From positions 847,001 to 911,000 of the forward strand of contig JAUJYZ010001545.1 of assembly GCA_033675265.1 (NCBI GenBank): 64,000 nucleotides of DNA. The letters are read 5' to 3'. The position numbers and the translations under genes were made by a program. The notes beneath the pieces were generated by a model that saw only the letters and a list, made by a program, of their open reading frames with translations, searched no databases and had not been told where the DNA came from. This document shows, in pieces, positions 1 through 11,500 of this stretch (its first letter is position 1; every line of letters begins with the position of its first letter). The stretch comes from Actinostola sp. cb2023 (taxonomy: Eukaryota; Cnidaria; Anthozoa; Actiniaria; Actinostolidae).

Positions 1-990
1 CGAACGAAGTGAACTTACAGGATTTGAATTGAAGTGATGGCCAGGCGGTTTCGTGGCAGAGTTTCGAGGATAGATAATGTGAACGCGTGTTTTCTGATCA
101 GAAATATCAGTTCCTGTTTACCTCACGGAGAAATACAAACGTATTATGAAGCGTTGTGCCTCTGAAACGTTAGAAAGTCAAAGTTAAAGTCAAGTAAGGT
201 GCATTGAATAGGCAGTTGACTTGTAATTTGGTTTTTCGCTTCTGTCAATCAACATGAAAAATCAGAAAACTTAAAAATAAAAGTCAGAAGACCCACCAAA
301 TGGAAACCAAATATGATTTTGAGCTACATTATGGATCATTCGGTCCGAAGAATGTATCAGTTTAGTTTTCAATTCGTTTGAGTTTTGAATTTGATTAATT
401 GACAAGTTCCCCACAAGTTCCAGCCGACTGTTTGAATGTCTGAGTACCGGCGCAGTATTAAAGAAGGTCACTGAATTTAAAAACAAAGCAATTTTGAGTC
501 AGTTTCGCTCAACTATTCGGCTTTATATTGACAGTGAAGCGTGTGTATAAAATAAAAAACTCAGTGAAACCATTAAATTAAACATCAAAACTTGAATGAA
601 GGTGTTTTTATTAATATATTTCAAATCGGCAGACTCACAAACATATTCACAATCCATTTTTAAGTCATTTTAGGTAACAGAAAAGACACAACAAATGACA
701 ACAAACACGCTTACTTTCACCAATCTTATTCGTAATTTGATTCACTCGTCTTGTCGCTCATGCAGTTTCAGCGAATTTGTTTTTGAATAGCCTTGTCAGT
801 CTTCAAACTCCACAACGATAATTACAATGATACCACTAAACCACATCCAAGAATAAATTGAATTCACTTTCTGACGAAATCAGTAGTTTAGACGAAAATA
901 TGTCTTTGAAAGTCTTCGGCTAATTTGCATCCACACGCTACAACACTGAGCTTCTCAGTCGTCCCTTCGTGTTGGAGTTCTTCGAACCAC
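1..990. other. No gene recognised
   Basis: AT-rich sequence. Short open frames exist, but none has splice sites, conserved-looking composition or a recognisable motif. I see nothing functional that I can support here. Confidence 0.5.
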
Positions 991-992
991 TA

Positions 993-1144
993 CTAGCTTT
1001 GGATGCCTTTAGAAGCACAATCGTCACCACTATCACTTTCAAGTGATTCTGTTGTACCGAATGACTCAATACTGCTCTCACTATCACTAGACGATTCGTA
1101 GTTTAGTTCACTTGAAGAATCTCTTTGTCGCTATCGGATGCCAT
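993..1144 (-). pseudogene. Possible decayed start of an acidic Ser-rich protein
   Basis: On the minus strand an ATG at 1144 opens MASDSDKE and stops soon after. A one-base shift continues into a long Ser/Asp/Glu-rich stretch (for example NYESSSDSESS and LESDSGDD) that ends at a TAG at 993-995. The composition looks like the acidic start of a protein, but the frame is broken and no further exon was found. It could be a decayed gene or transposon copy, or chance low-complexity sequence. Confidence 0.25.
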
Positions 1145-1149
1145 CTTTA

Positions 1150-3105
1150 TTTTACCTGCCATCTCATCAAAATTCAAAAAATACGTCACACAGGAAACGT
1201 TCTCTGATTGGTCAAAATTCGCGGGAAAACTGTTCTAAAAATAACCACACCTGTGAAAACGCTGTGACACTACCCAATACCGTATGGACGCTCCTACTTA
1301 TGGGCTCCTGAATATTATTATTATTTTATTAGTAGCTGAGATTCCGTGCCGATTTCATGTACGTCACGTAGTTGCCTTGACGACCATGATTTCTTTCGTA
1401 CTGTGCTGATTGCAAAAATCAGCACAGCTTCTTCGATTCTTTTTGTAGCAATATTTTGAAATTAGGGCCCGGACAGCAAAGAAATATTTGCACGAAAGAC
1501 GGCGCGTAACACAGGTTACACGGTGTTTTGTAATTCAACTTGAAAAACAAAACCCCCGAAACACAGGTGGCCGGAAGATGATCTGGGTCACTTGTCGTGC
1601 ATAAAATATGTTGTGTCAATTAACGTGTTGGGTGAAAACACACAGAAATTAACAGGTAGAGACTACAAGAATTGCTTTATTTGTACGCCCACAACTGACA
1701 ATTAAACTTCTTGTGGCTTGGATCGGGAAATCTCATCCTATAGCTGAGAAACTTCTCAACTGTTCTTTTGGATACATACATAGTTCTTTGGAAGTCCGCC
1801 GGGTAAGAGAGCAATTGGTTTAGCGCTTGAAGTGTTATAGTCAAGACAAACAAAGCAGGTTGCTTTATTCTCACTGTCTTTTATTTGCAGACCCGTTGTT
1901 CATGTGATTATTATTATTATTATCATGCAATATGTATTTCAATCAGGGTAAAAAAAACGATGAAATTATCCCTCTATAGGACGATCTATAGGACAATATT
2001 TATCATGTAGTTTAAATATCGTATTTTTTAGTAATTTATAGAGATCTTCTGGAGCCACAAACCGCCGGTTTATACCCTGCGAGCAGAGGTTTTTTTTTGC
2101 TTCCTGGGCGAGTAGCTATATAGAAAAAAACCTCTGCTCGCAGGGTAGCCTATATTATTAGTGCATTTTTGTTTTACTGTCAAATCTACGGCCGGGGTCG
2201 TTTCATTCTTTCACTCCATTCATTCATTTAATCCGATTGTTTATCATTGATCCATTCATTCTCTCATGATCTCTGCTTTTGGCTTCCCGCCTATTCGAAG
2301 CTGTTTCTCGTGGTTTCCGCCAGGAATACGTATAACAATCACCAGCGTTTGCGCAATCAAATCACATTATGATTCCAGGAGAGCGCAACCACGACCCCCA
2401 TATGTTGCTTCCCTCTAAGCAGGCGAAGTGATTGTCAAAGGAAATAAGCTTAAGTTGTGGCTGAAATGAAGGAAATTGTACACTATAAGCTCAGCTATAT
2501 AGTCGGTAGAGATGTTTTCTGCCAACATACTTATATTATGACTGATGACAGCCGTTAGGATTATACTAGACTGATTCCATAAGTCGCTGTTTTCCGGCTC
2601 CTTTACCCTTATGGTCACTCAATCAGAATCGACAGAGCGAACAGACCGACTTATAGGGGTGTCGAATGGTCCCCACAAAAAGTCAAGAGTCTCGAAAAAT
2701 TCCGATCAAAATTTGCGGGTCTCGAAGTCTAGATTCAGTTTCGTACGGCAACGCCGTCTCAGAGTCTCGAATTTTGAAAACAAAGGAAATCGGTGAAAAA
2801 GCGTCTCGGGCTCGCAAAAATATGCCTCGTCTCGGAGCCTCGCAACTCTCGCCTTGACCATTCCATACCCCTAGCCTACTTATGGAATCAGTGTAGGTTT
2901 TAATATGCATACAGTGCGCTGTTATGTGGGCATCAAGGGAGACAGTCCAGCCGTCTTAGAGGGGTGTCAGTTCTTTCGAGAAAACGATCTGACCGTATGA
3001 CCGTGCATCAGGGACCAGAGGAGAGTCGGAAGTGAAGGCGCCCCACCCTTCTCCTCCCGCTTCGCATGATATGTTACGTTAGTACAGTATTTCCAAATTT
3101 TCATT
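1150..3105. other. Intergenic region with foldback repeat
   Basis: Non-coding to my reading. It contains (TTA)n tracts and one clear palindrome (listed separately). Short open frames on both strands at 2.6-2.9 kb read through a 'gtctcgaa'-rich low-complexity stretch and are not supported as genes. Confidence 0.45.
2073..2147. repeat. 75-bp foldback element (ccctgcgagcagagg family)
   Basis: The arms taccctgcgagcagagg and cctctgctcgcagggta are perfect inverted repeats around a T-rich and A-rich centre. The same terminus recurs around 33,962-34,445, so this is a dispersed foldback family. Confidence 0.8.
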
Positions 3106-3117
3106 TCAGATCTGATC

Positions 3118-3354
3118 ATGTCTAATAAGCTCGTGGATGCCATTTGCAGCCTTTTCTGGGGAATTATCTGGTTGATAGTCCTATTTCTCCTGGCTTTACC
3201 CATCGGCTGCATTACTGCACTACTCTACGTCTTCATCTCACCGTTTAACGCTTGCTGTGACTGCACCAAATCGCTTACGGATTTCCTCATGAAAGGGATC
3301 CAGTTCCCCTACACTGCGGCGAGCAACGCAGTCAGTGGGAAGAGAGGATTTTAA
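3118..3354 (+). CDS. Small hydrophobic membrane protein, 78 aa
   Basis: The reading frame is complete in one exon. It starts eight bases after a good 3' splice site (tttcatttcag ending at 3109), which suggests a 5'-UTR intron. The protein has a short polar start (MSNKLVDAICSLFWG), a long hydrophobic stretch at about residues 11-43 that could form one or two membrane spans or a re-entrant hairpin, a cysteine cluster (NACCDC, about 44-49), and a polar amphipathic tail ending in GKRGF. Cysteines near the membrane could be lipidated, which is inference. I do not recognise a named family, although the pattern 'hydrophobic hairpin, CC, PYTAASNAVSGK' looks like a conserved small metazoan membrane protein. 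Function is unknown. Confidence 0.6.
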   Translation: MSNKLVDAICSLFWGIIWLIVLFLLALPIGCITALLYVFISPFNACCDCTKSLTDFLMKGIQFPYTAASNAVSGKRGF

Positions 3355-3681
3355 CTGCTTAAAAGCGTAATGAACATTCAGAGTTAAACCAGCATGGTTT
3401 TAGTCACTAGCTACGTACGTATGAGCACAAGCAAAAGCATAGCACAAGGATCAGAGTTTTTCGATGAAAACAAGGCTTGTTACACAGGGAGCCCAATATA
3501 ATATCCGCGCGCCACACCACAGGAAGCCCATCAGTTGTCTCTCCCGGTTTTGTAACATGCAATTCTTTATTGACGTTAGTAATATATAATATTTACTTCA
3601 CAAGTACTTAGAATACGTCACATTTAAAACATTTAAAATGTAATACATTGATGAATTGAGACAAAAAATACGTTATTTTAA

Positions 3682-3687
3682 AATAAA
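3682..3687 (+). terminator. Candidate poly(A) signal for the 78-aa protein
   Basis: An AATAAA hexamer about 330 bases after the stop at 3354, on the same strand. AT-rich context makes chance occurrence possible. Confidence 0.3.
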
Positions 3688-3699
3688 ATCTAAGGAATA

Positions 3700-5200
3700 T
3701 AATAATATTGTTTGTCCTTACTACCCGAGTACCCAGGATAACTCCTTACCAGTCTCTCTCGTTTCTTACCTCTGGGATTCCTGTTGGTTTATTGGCCGTG
3801 AGGGACTGAAGGGTTTATGAGGCCAACTGGTCCGGCCAACTCTCCCTCTGTATCAACAAAGGAAAGGAATCCCAGTACAGGCAAGAGTTAACATATAAAC
3901 CGTAGAAAAACACAATTCGTACACAAGATAATTCTGGTCCATGCAGTTCTCTCTACTTGAAACAGATGTACTGAAATAAAGCCAGCTTATTCATGTTACA
4001 ATGTCTGCTTCCCCTTAGAGATTTTACAGAAGAGAATTTCTTGTGGACTGTGTTTGTAAGCATTAGAGTAGATTGTAATGACTGTCACGCTACAGTCACG
4101 TCATGTTCACTTATACGTCACGCATGGCATGTCACGGCCACTGTTCAGTCACTTCAGTCATGACATGATTTAGGCCGTCATGATTTTTACCACCACAGGG
4201 TTGTAGCCGCCAGTTTTTGAGTGGTCCGGTTTTCAAACTTTGTTTTTCATAAAAAAATATCCGAATAATTAAAAATGTAAATAAATTGAAACTGTTTGAT
4301 TCGAAAAGTGGTCCAGTTGAAACCAGGCCAACCGTACTGGCGGCTACGGCCCTGCACCATCAAAGTTGTTCAGGCATACAGGAATTTAGAAAAGGCATAC
4401 AAGAAGGCTCATAGATCCTCTATGCACTGCATTTGTTGTGAACCAGTCACAATCCTCCTCCTGCAAGGTCAGAGTGTATCATGACATGGTCATGGTGTCA
4501 CAGTATAGACTCCTCCGCATGTATGTCTCTAGTCTCCTACGTACGCACCCGTTTTCAGTTCCGTCATGCAACTCTCCCGGCCTGGGCCCAGAGTGAGCCA
4601 GGAGAGTTACATGACGGAACTATAACAGGTGCATTAGAGACTAGTATCTCTCTCTCTCTCTTTCTCCTCTCTGGGCTTCCTGTGGTCCCGACCGAGAGGG
4701 ACTGGCATTGCATGTGGAGGAGCTAGCTATATGTCACAGTCATATTTTGAATCTGCTTTATGTTCAAATTATGGTATATTATTTGTTAAGGTAATACCAC
4801 CCAACTGTCCCCCAACACCCCAACACCCACCCCAACATTAACCCAGAAAGCAACCTTGAGGAAAATTATCAAAATGGCCTAGATAGAGTGCAATTTAGAA
4901 AAGTGTGAAATAGTACTAATTTTAAATAGTCCTAAATAGTGCTATTTCTATTGTTTTCTATTGTTTCATTAGTGCTATTTAGTACTAATTAGTTATTTAG
5001 TTTTCAAGCTTTTCTAAATTGCACTCTATGGTATATGGTTTAGATATCTCTCTAAAATATCACACAAATTCTAACAAATTTTTAAAACAAAACAATACTA
5101 ATTATTATTACTGTGCTAAGCTACAAAGGGTACATTGTACTTGTAAGTTCACTGGTGAAGGGTTCCCTAGTTGTTGTTTCTTATTGATAAAAAATTAAAT
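3700..5200. other. Intergenic, two foldback elements
   Basis: Two inverted-repeat elements lie here. One is at 4528-4644, with arms gtctcc...gcaccc and a 'ccggcctgggcc' centre. The other is at 4883-5029, with arms atagagtgcaatttagaaaag and its complement. Short open frames at 4.3-4.7 kb cross the first element and are not supported as genes. Confidence 0.6.
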
Positions 5201-5204
5201 TGAC

Positions 5205-5453
5205 TTGGGGTCCATGCAAGAACAATGTAAGTGATCTCTGATCAAAAACTTAATTCTCCTAGAGGATCTTTGATTCAAAAGAGAATTTCATTGTTATTGC
5301 ATGGGGCCCTTCAATTGAAGGGGTCCCTGCAAGAACAACATAAGTGATCTCTGATCCAAATCTAAATTCTCCTTGAGATTATTTGATTTTCAAAGGAGAA
5401 TTTGGGTTTTGATCACAAGTCACTTACTCCGTTTTTGCAGGGACCCCTACAAT
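5205..5453. mobile_element. Two tandem copies of a foldback repeat (ggtccctgcaagaac family)
   Basis: Each copy begins with a 'ggggtccctgcaagaac' type terminus, passes through 'taagtgatctctgatc', and ends in the inverse ('gcagggacccc'). A third copy is at 5664-5808. Together they bracket the last exon of the hydroxylase gene, and the second copy ends only about six bases from its stop codon. Confidence 0.75.
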
Positions 5454-5458
5454 TACTC

Positions 5459-8111
5459 TTAATATCCCACAGTTACAGGTTCTTGTTTCTCTGTTTCACT
5501 GAAGGTCGTGCCTTTTCCACCAAACACATCTTCATCATAATAACGATCATTTCTGCGCAAAGTGCCATGGAGCTTGTCAAAAATCAGTGAGTTAAAGCCA
5601 AAATTGCAGTGAAAATACCTTGGAAAAAAAGAGTATAACATAACAGTAAATATTATTAATCTAACAATTGAAGGGCTCCCTGCAAGAACGGAGTAAGTGA
5701 CTTGTGATCCAAATCCAAATTCTCCTTTGAAATTCAAAGAATCTCAAGGAGAATTTAGATTTCGATCAGAGATCACTTATGTTGTTCTTGCAGGGAGCCC
5801 TTCAATTATAATAATAATAAATTATTACTTGTCTACTTCTTACTTGTGATGGTCGTCATGGAAGACGACGGGTGGTTGCCATGGAACAATTGAGTAGAGG
5901 TTTATACCAGAATGATCGATCATGCCAAAGTAGTATAGATACAGTAGTACGCCAACATACACACCAGCATTGATGGGTATAACAAACACTGTAAATAAAC
6001 AATATTATATTTCACTAAGACCATTAAGATTAAGATAGACACCTTTTTGTAGCAAGGTTGAGGCACTTGACACACAGTATTTTATCTGTTATTAGAGACT
6101 GCTTAAGCAGCAGACGTTTTTGTCAATGTGGACGACACTCACACAACTGTTGATGTCCGTGATGGCATTTCTATGAATGCGAAAATAGGTGAAATGCTGT
6201 CGTAGTTTGCCGTCACGACGTCAATGGTCGATTTTAACATTATTTATCAGTGCACGTGCCATCCGCGTTGACAAAAATGTCTGGTCTTCATTACATGGTT
6301 TTGTAGTTACCTGGCATAATGATAATCAACTGGAATACAAAGAACTCTACAGGATGCATTGCTGTAGCGCTAAAACAGGTAGGAGCCTTATAGCGATGGT
6401 GCATTTTGTGAAACCTCTTGTAAAAGAATGGCCAGTGAAGCATGCGATGGTAATAATATGCACCGGCATCTTCCAACAAAAAAAGAAAGATTGCTGACAA
6501 GATAAGATAGATCCATCCTTTCTCACTGGGTTCGTAATAGACAGTCGTGTAGCCTCCATTCGCAATGTAACATGAAATGACTCCAAATGCAGCTGCACCA
6601 AGTATCATGTTGATTGCACCAAGTGTAACTTCATGGATTTCATCTTCGCGAGAAAGGAACCTGAATGGAACAGACAATCAAGGAAAATCACAAAGGGAAT
6701 TAGACCTTTAAATTGGATCAAAATTATTTATTTGTGTTTGAACCGTGAGCTGCTATTGTTTAAATGTTTGCTAAAAGAAGTAATTTAATACCTCTTAGGC
6801 TGACATTTCCATTTCTCCGGTTTATTTCTCTGCCTGGTGTAGTAGTACCATTGTAAAAACCCACCTAAGGTAAAATATATAGCTGTGGAGCTGATGATGT
6901 TGGTCATCACGTACCAATGTACATCCTTCAATCCTACAGATTCCATAAACCCTGGCATATCATTATCAACAGACTGAGTCTCTGGGAGCTTGATGCCAAG
7001 TTGCTTGCATGCCAATACCAGAACTAGGGTCCATTCACCTAGTATTTAAACAAGATAAAGAACATCCTGTAATTGATATCGCAATGTTGATCAAACCTTT
7101 CCTACATGCTCATAACATAATGCATTAAGTCATTCACTATTGTCAGATTGTGTTAATTTCCACAATGTCGAAACATGCAGTACATGTATTGCTGGTTTGC
7201 CTGGCCGAGGGGGGAAGGGTAGACTACAATACATCTAACATGGCTATAAACAGGGACCGCAGTCAGCACCCTTGAAAGTGGGGGGCCCGGATATACTATA
7301 GTAGACTAGTATATACATCAGACAACAACATATCGGTCCCTGATAGAGTGCTATGAGTACAATGTATGTGTGCATGCCAACTGGCCGGGTCAGGTTTTGG
7401 AGCCAAAACTTTTGTGTAACTTTTACGTGAATTACACTGAAACAGGGTGATAATATTAAAAGAAATCTACATAAGGGGGGTCCTGCAAAGGGGGATATAC
7501 CCATCACTGCAAGACATGGGGGGGGGGGGGGGGGGGACGGGGGGGGGACGGGGGGAATCAGCATTATCATCAATATATAAGGCCAAATAACAAACTGCCC
7601 TCTTCAAAATGTGCATTCAGCGGGCAAATTTAATTTAGTGGACCGCATTTGCATTTGCAGCCCTAGCTGCTGCTCATTTTCTCAATAAAGATTTAATTTG
7701 GCTATCAGTAACTCATATATTTTGTTGTACATTGTAGATAATGATAATAACGTGACATTTTGCCCTCCAAAAGTCACATCACTATCCTATTGAAACTGGG
7801 TATGAAATTTGCTGAGTCTCCGCCCTCCATTTCTATGACAAGCCTCCTTTGCAGACGCTTTTTGGGGACAAAGGAGGCTAGACCATATGACCAGCTCCAA
7901 GCTAGATTTTGAGACGACATGAGATAAGCCAGTCTTCAATTCAGGTCAAATTCTTACCTCTGAGAGCACTACCCAAAATCATTGTGACTACACCAGCAAT
8001 TACAATCCCCAATGTGCCCGGCATGTAACGCCAGACTATGGAGAATTTATCCACAAACGCCTCTGCAATCACCTCTGATCTGGGCACACCGTCAAATACA
8101 TGGAAACGCAT
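5459..8111 (-). CDS. Sterol desaturase / fatty acid hydroxylase family protein, 351 aa, 5 exons
   Basis: Membrane-bound di-iron oxygenase family that hydroxylates or desaturates sterols and lipids, normally in the endoplasmic reticulum. Exons on the minus strand are 8111-7958, 7038-6792, 6660-6311, 5988-5844 and 5618-5459. All have GT-AG borders, phases match, and the sum is exactly 352 codons including stop. Iron-ligand histidine motifs are visible: HRMLH (205-209), HKMHH (218-222) and HDDHH (294-298), with an extra His at 276. Hydrophobic segments lie near residues 30-50, 95-115, 145-165, 185-200 and 252-272. The start MRFHVFDG is the first Met of the first exon. The neighbouring multipass gene is divergent, with its start 437 bp away. 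A foldback transposon follows almost directly after the stop. The substrate cannot be told from sequence; lathosterol-oxidase-like and alkane/fatty hydroxylase members share these motifs. Confidence 0.9.
5664..5808. mobile_element. Third copy of the ggtccctgcaagaac foldback repeat, intronic
   Basis: Arms caattgaagggctccctgca and its inverse at the right end. It lies in the last intron of the hydroxylase gene. Confidence 0.8.
7519..7560. repeat. polyG tracts
   Basis: Runs of G broken by 'acg' inside an intron of the hydroxylase gene. The short open frame across them (proline-rich on the minus strand) is an artefact of the run. Confidence 0.9.
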
Positions 8112-8288
8112 TTTGACGACAGATCAAACAATGCACACACAAAAACGATTATAAAATGGGACGTAAAGGCAGAACTAATCAAGGGAGCACGTTAAAATGT
8201 TGCTCGTTTGTCGTGGTTTTCGCTCCCTTGAACTAATACACTCAAACGTAGCGACTGAATCGCCAACTACTCCCTTGGGGAGCTGAGA

Positions 8289-8309
8289 GCGGGGGGGGGG
8301 GGGGGGGGT
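8289..8309. repeat. polyG tract in divergent promoter
   Basis: A run of about 20 G between the divergent hydroxylase and multipass membrane genes. It could form a G-quadruplex or influence the shared promoter, which is inference. Confidence 0.85.
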
Positions 8310-8548
8310 TGTTCCCTTATTATCCAAGACCATTTTATATTCTCTCAGCTACTTCGGAAAAAAAACTTTTCAGATAAGCTTAAAACTAAAACATTTTTAT
8401 TTAATTTTTGCAATCTATTTTAATCTTTAAATCGATAAAATATTTCATGTGAAATACTTGAAAGTTTTGAACTCTTACCCTCCCCTCCCCCCATAAGCTT
8501 ATGCAATGTTTTGAACTTGCCGAGCAACCATTCCTTCTTGGTTCCAAA

Positions 8549-11500
8549 ATGGCGGGCGGTTCGTTCCTGACGTGGTTGATAAGTTTTCGAAATCCAGTAG
8601 AAATATGGGAAAATCAACCCACTTTTCTATTGTGCGAAGTAGTATTCCTCCTAATGGCGGCATTGACATTCAGACATGGTGAGAAATATAGGATTTGTAG
8701 AATCGCTAAACTTGAGAAACAGTCCCTACGGACTTATTAAACCCGGGACCCGGGAACCGGGAGGAACGGGAGTACGCGGGATGTATCATTGTATGACATT
8801 TATTCTACACCCCTCAGCGCTGTGCACCTCCCCCATCCCTTTCTAACTTCTACATTGCTTATAGTTGTAGGCTATATTTTGTCATTGTACTCCGGCATTG
8901 TACGAAGTGATAGTATTCGATATCTGCCCACTCAGGGGTATCAGTGACGGGGAGGTGCAAAGACCTATTCGCGGCTTGGGACTTTTTGGGGGTTAGCAAT
9001 TTTCTGGTGGACTTTTTTTGATATAAAGATTTTGACAAGGACTTTTTTGGGGGTTGATAAAAATGATATACTACCGTTCTTGATTTTATGCGGAGAAAAA
9101 ATGGGTTACATTGTGGGCTGTTGGACTTTTTTTGGGTCTTGTTTTTGCATAATGGACTTTTTTTGGGTTAAAAAGTTTGGCCTCATTCGCACCTCCCCGT
9201 CACTGATACTCCTGGGTACCCCCCCTGGGGATATCTGCTACCAGTCCCTGTATTTACCTGAGTAGACTCGATAAGACGATAACCAATAGGGGAGGGGTGG
9301 GAAGCAATGTTTTTCCTACCAACCCATCTTCAGGTTACCCCTGTGTTGACCAGATAACTCTCAGCGACAGACAGTCAAATATACAATGATGTACATGTAG
9401 TTGTCTACATAATAAAAGTCTTCTGTACTGTTTTAATTATTATAAATTCTCTCCATAATTCTGATATGACATGAATACATGTACATGGTGATATGATATG
9501 TATGATTATTGATATGACATTTATATAGCACATATATATCCTTAAATGCTATATGTATATGTATTTTTGTCGGACCACAAGGCACAATTTGTACCCACAC
9601 GACTTATATACCTTTGTTACAACCTGACCAGTACATGATTTATACTGATTTATACAATATAATCTGACTTATTCAATTTTTAGACTTTCTGTTTTATCAT
9701 CATTATCATCATCTGCATGCATCATTTTGTTATTGTTATTATTGTTATTATTATTATTATTGTAGCTTTCCGTCATGGTGGATGTTACATGCTTTTGTGG
9801 ATTGCATCATGTCTTCATGGTTTGACCACTGAATGCATATCCTATTTTGTGCCTGATGTCGATAACTTCTGGCATGCACAATCAACAATAATGCTTGTGG
9901 AGAAGAGACTTCCATTACATATCTTTTTATTTTGTAAGTGATCCATCAGTACTTATTATATTTAACATCTGTAGCCCTTTCAGTCGACACTGGTCTCCCA
10001 TGAGGTGGAGGGTGCACCATTTTACCCCCTCCCTCCATCAGTGCCCCATCCTACATGTATTTAAAGCTGCACCGAGCATGTGAGGACTTACATGTATGTA
10101 TATTAGAGTCGTTTTCCTATGAGTGGGAAATCTATGTTACAATGACACTCAAATGGCTTCCTTTCTGAACCAATCAAAATTGGTTCAGAAAGCATGCAGA
10201 AAGCATGCAGATACATGTACATCTCATCCAATCATTGAATTCTTTCAAAGTTTTTTTAAGAAATGAATTATTATTATTATTATTATTCAATATGGCAAGC
10301 ATTCTCGTCCCCAGACCCTTCTCAGCTTTCTAACGAAAAATCGTAGGCTCTGGTAAGAGACGTCTCAAGCCTCAATTTGATTGGTCGAAATAATTCATAC
10401 ATAATTAGCGACAAATATGCACAACTACAATAATATGCAAAGAGAATACGAATTTTGGCACTTTTAAGTCATCATTCATCCTTACACAGCACATGAGATT
10501 CTTGTTTTTGCCAAGTTGGATATCTGCTCCTCCATTTTAATACTATGATCATTTCCAAGACCACTCAAAAACGAACCGTTAAAAAGATTTGCCGTATCCT
10601 GTGGGAAGAATACTAAGCTTAAATCAATCTTTGTTTATGTTCGTCAAACTCGTTGTAGAGTTTCAGTGATGTGAAAGGTAAAATACGAACCTAATTATCA
10701 TTCAAAACTGAAGCACTTTTTGCCGTCGGTGTCTGATCACATCACTGATCAGTCTGTTCTTGTTCGTTGAGTGAATAAATGCTTTATTTGCAATTGGAAT
10801 GGTTGTAGAGGAGATATCCAGCGCAAGCGTCGGAAGATCTAGCTAAATATATTTTTGCTTTTATATTTACCGTGATTAAAATTACATTTTGAACTGATTT
10901 CACTGTAATTCAGTTACAATGTATAAATACACGCACGGAGTTGCGGGCTGTACTGAATGAACTCGAAATTCTTCATACTATGTATGCCGCTGATATCTGT
11001 TTTTCTTTTAAACTGAAATGTATATTATTAAAGTCGGTTTCTAGAGCATTGTACTTCGCTGAAGTCCGACAATTCTGTCACCGGAAGTTAGAAAATATTG
11101 AGCATGCGCATATCTGACGACCTAGAATCTGGGTCTTCCGGTTTGTCTCTTACCAGTTTTTCGTTAGAAAGCTGAGAAGGGTCTGGGGACGAGAATGTAT
11201 GGCAAGGCGCGGTGACAATGTGGTAACTTTCCGACTCATACGGAAACAACTCTATCATCACCATCATTATCATCATCATTGTTTAATACTGTCATTGTTG
11301 TTTATTGAATATCTATCAGTGGTGTTACCATATATATACTGTGTTTATATGATATCATCATCATAAATTTTGAACATTTTAAATTTTAAACTGCATTTAG
11401 CAGTACTGCTAATTGGAAGCACAACTCTCACACTCGACTTCTTACCACATATTTATTGGTTATTCCATGGTTTTCTATGGAATACGGGTGGATATTTCAC

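Noticed and set aside
6189..6601. Open frames on the plus strand and in another minus frame over the hydroxylase exon
   Set aside because: Shadows of exon 3 of the hydroxylase, which alone carries the His motifs and matching splice phases.
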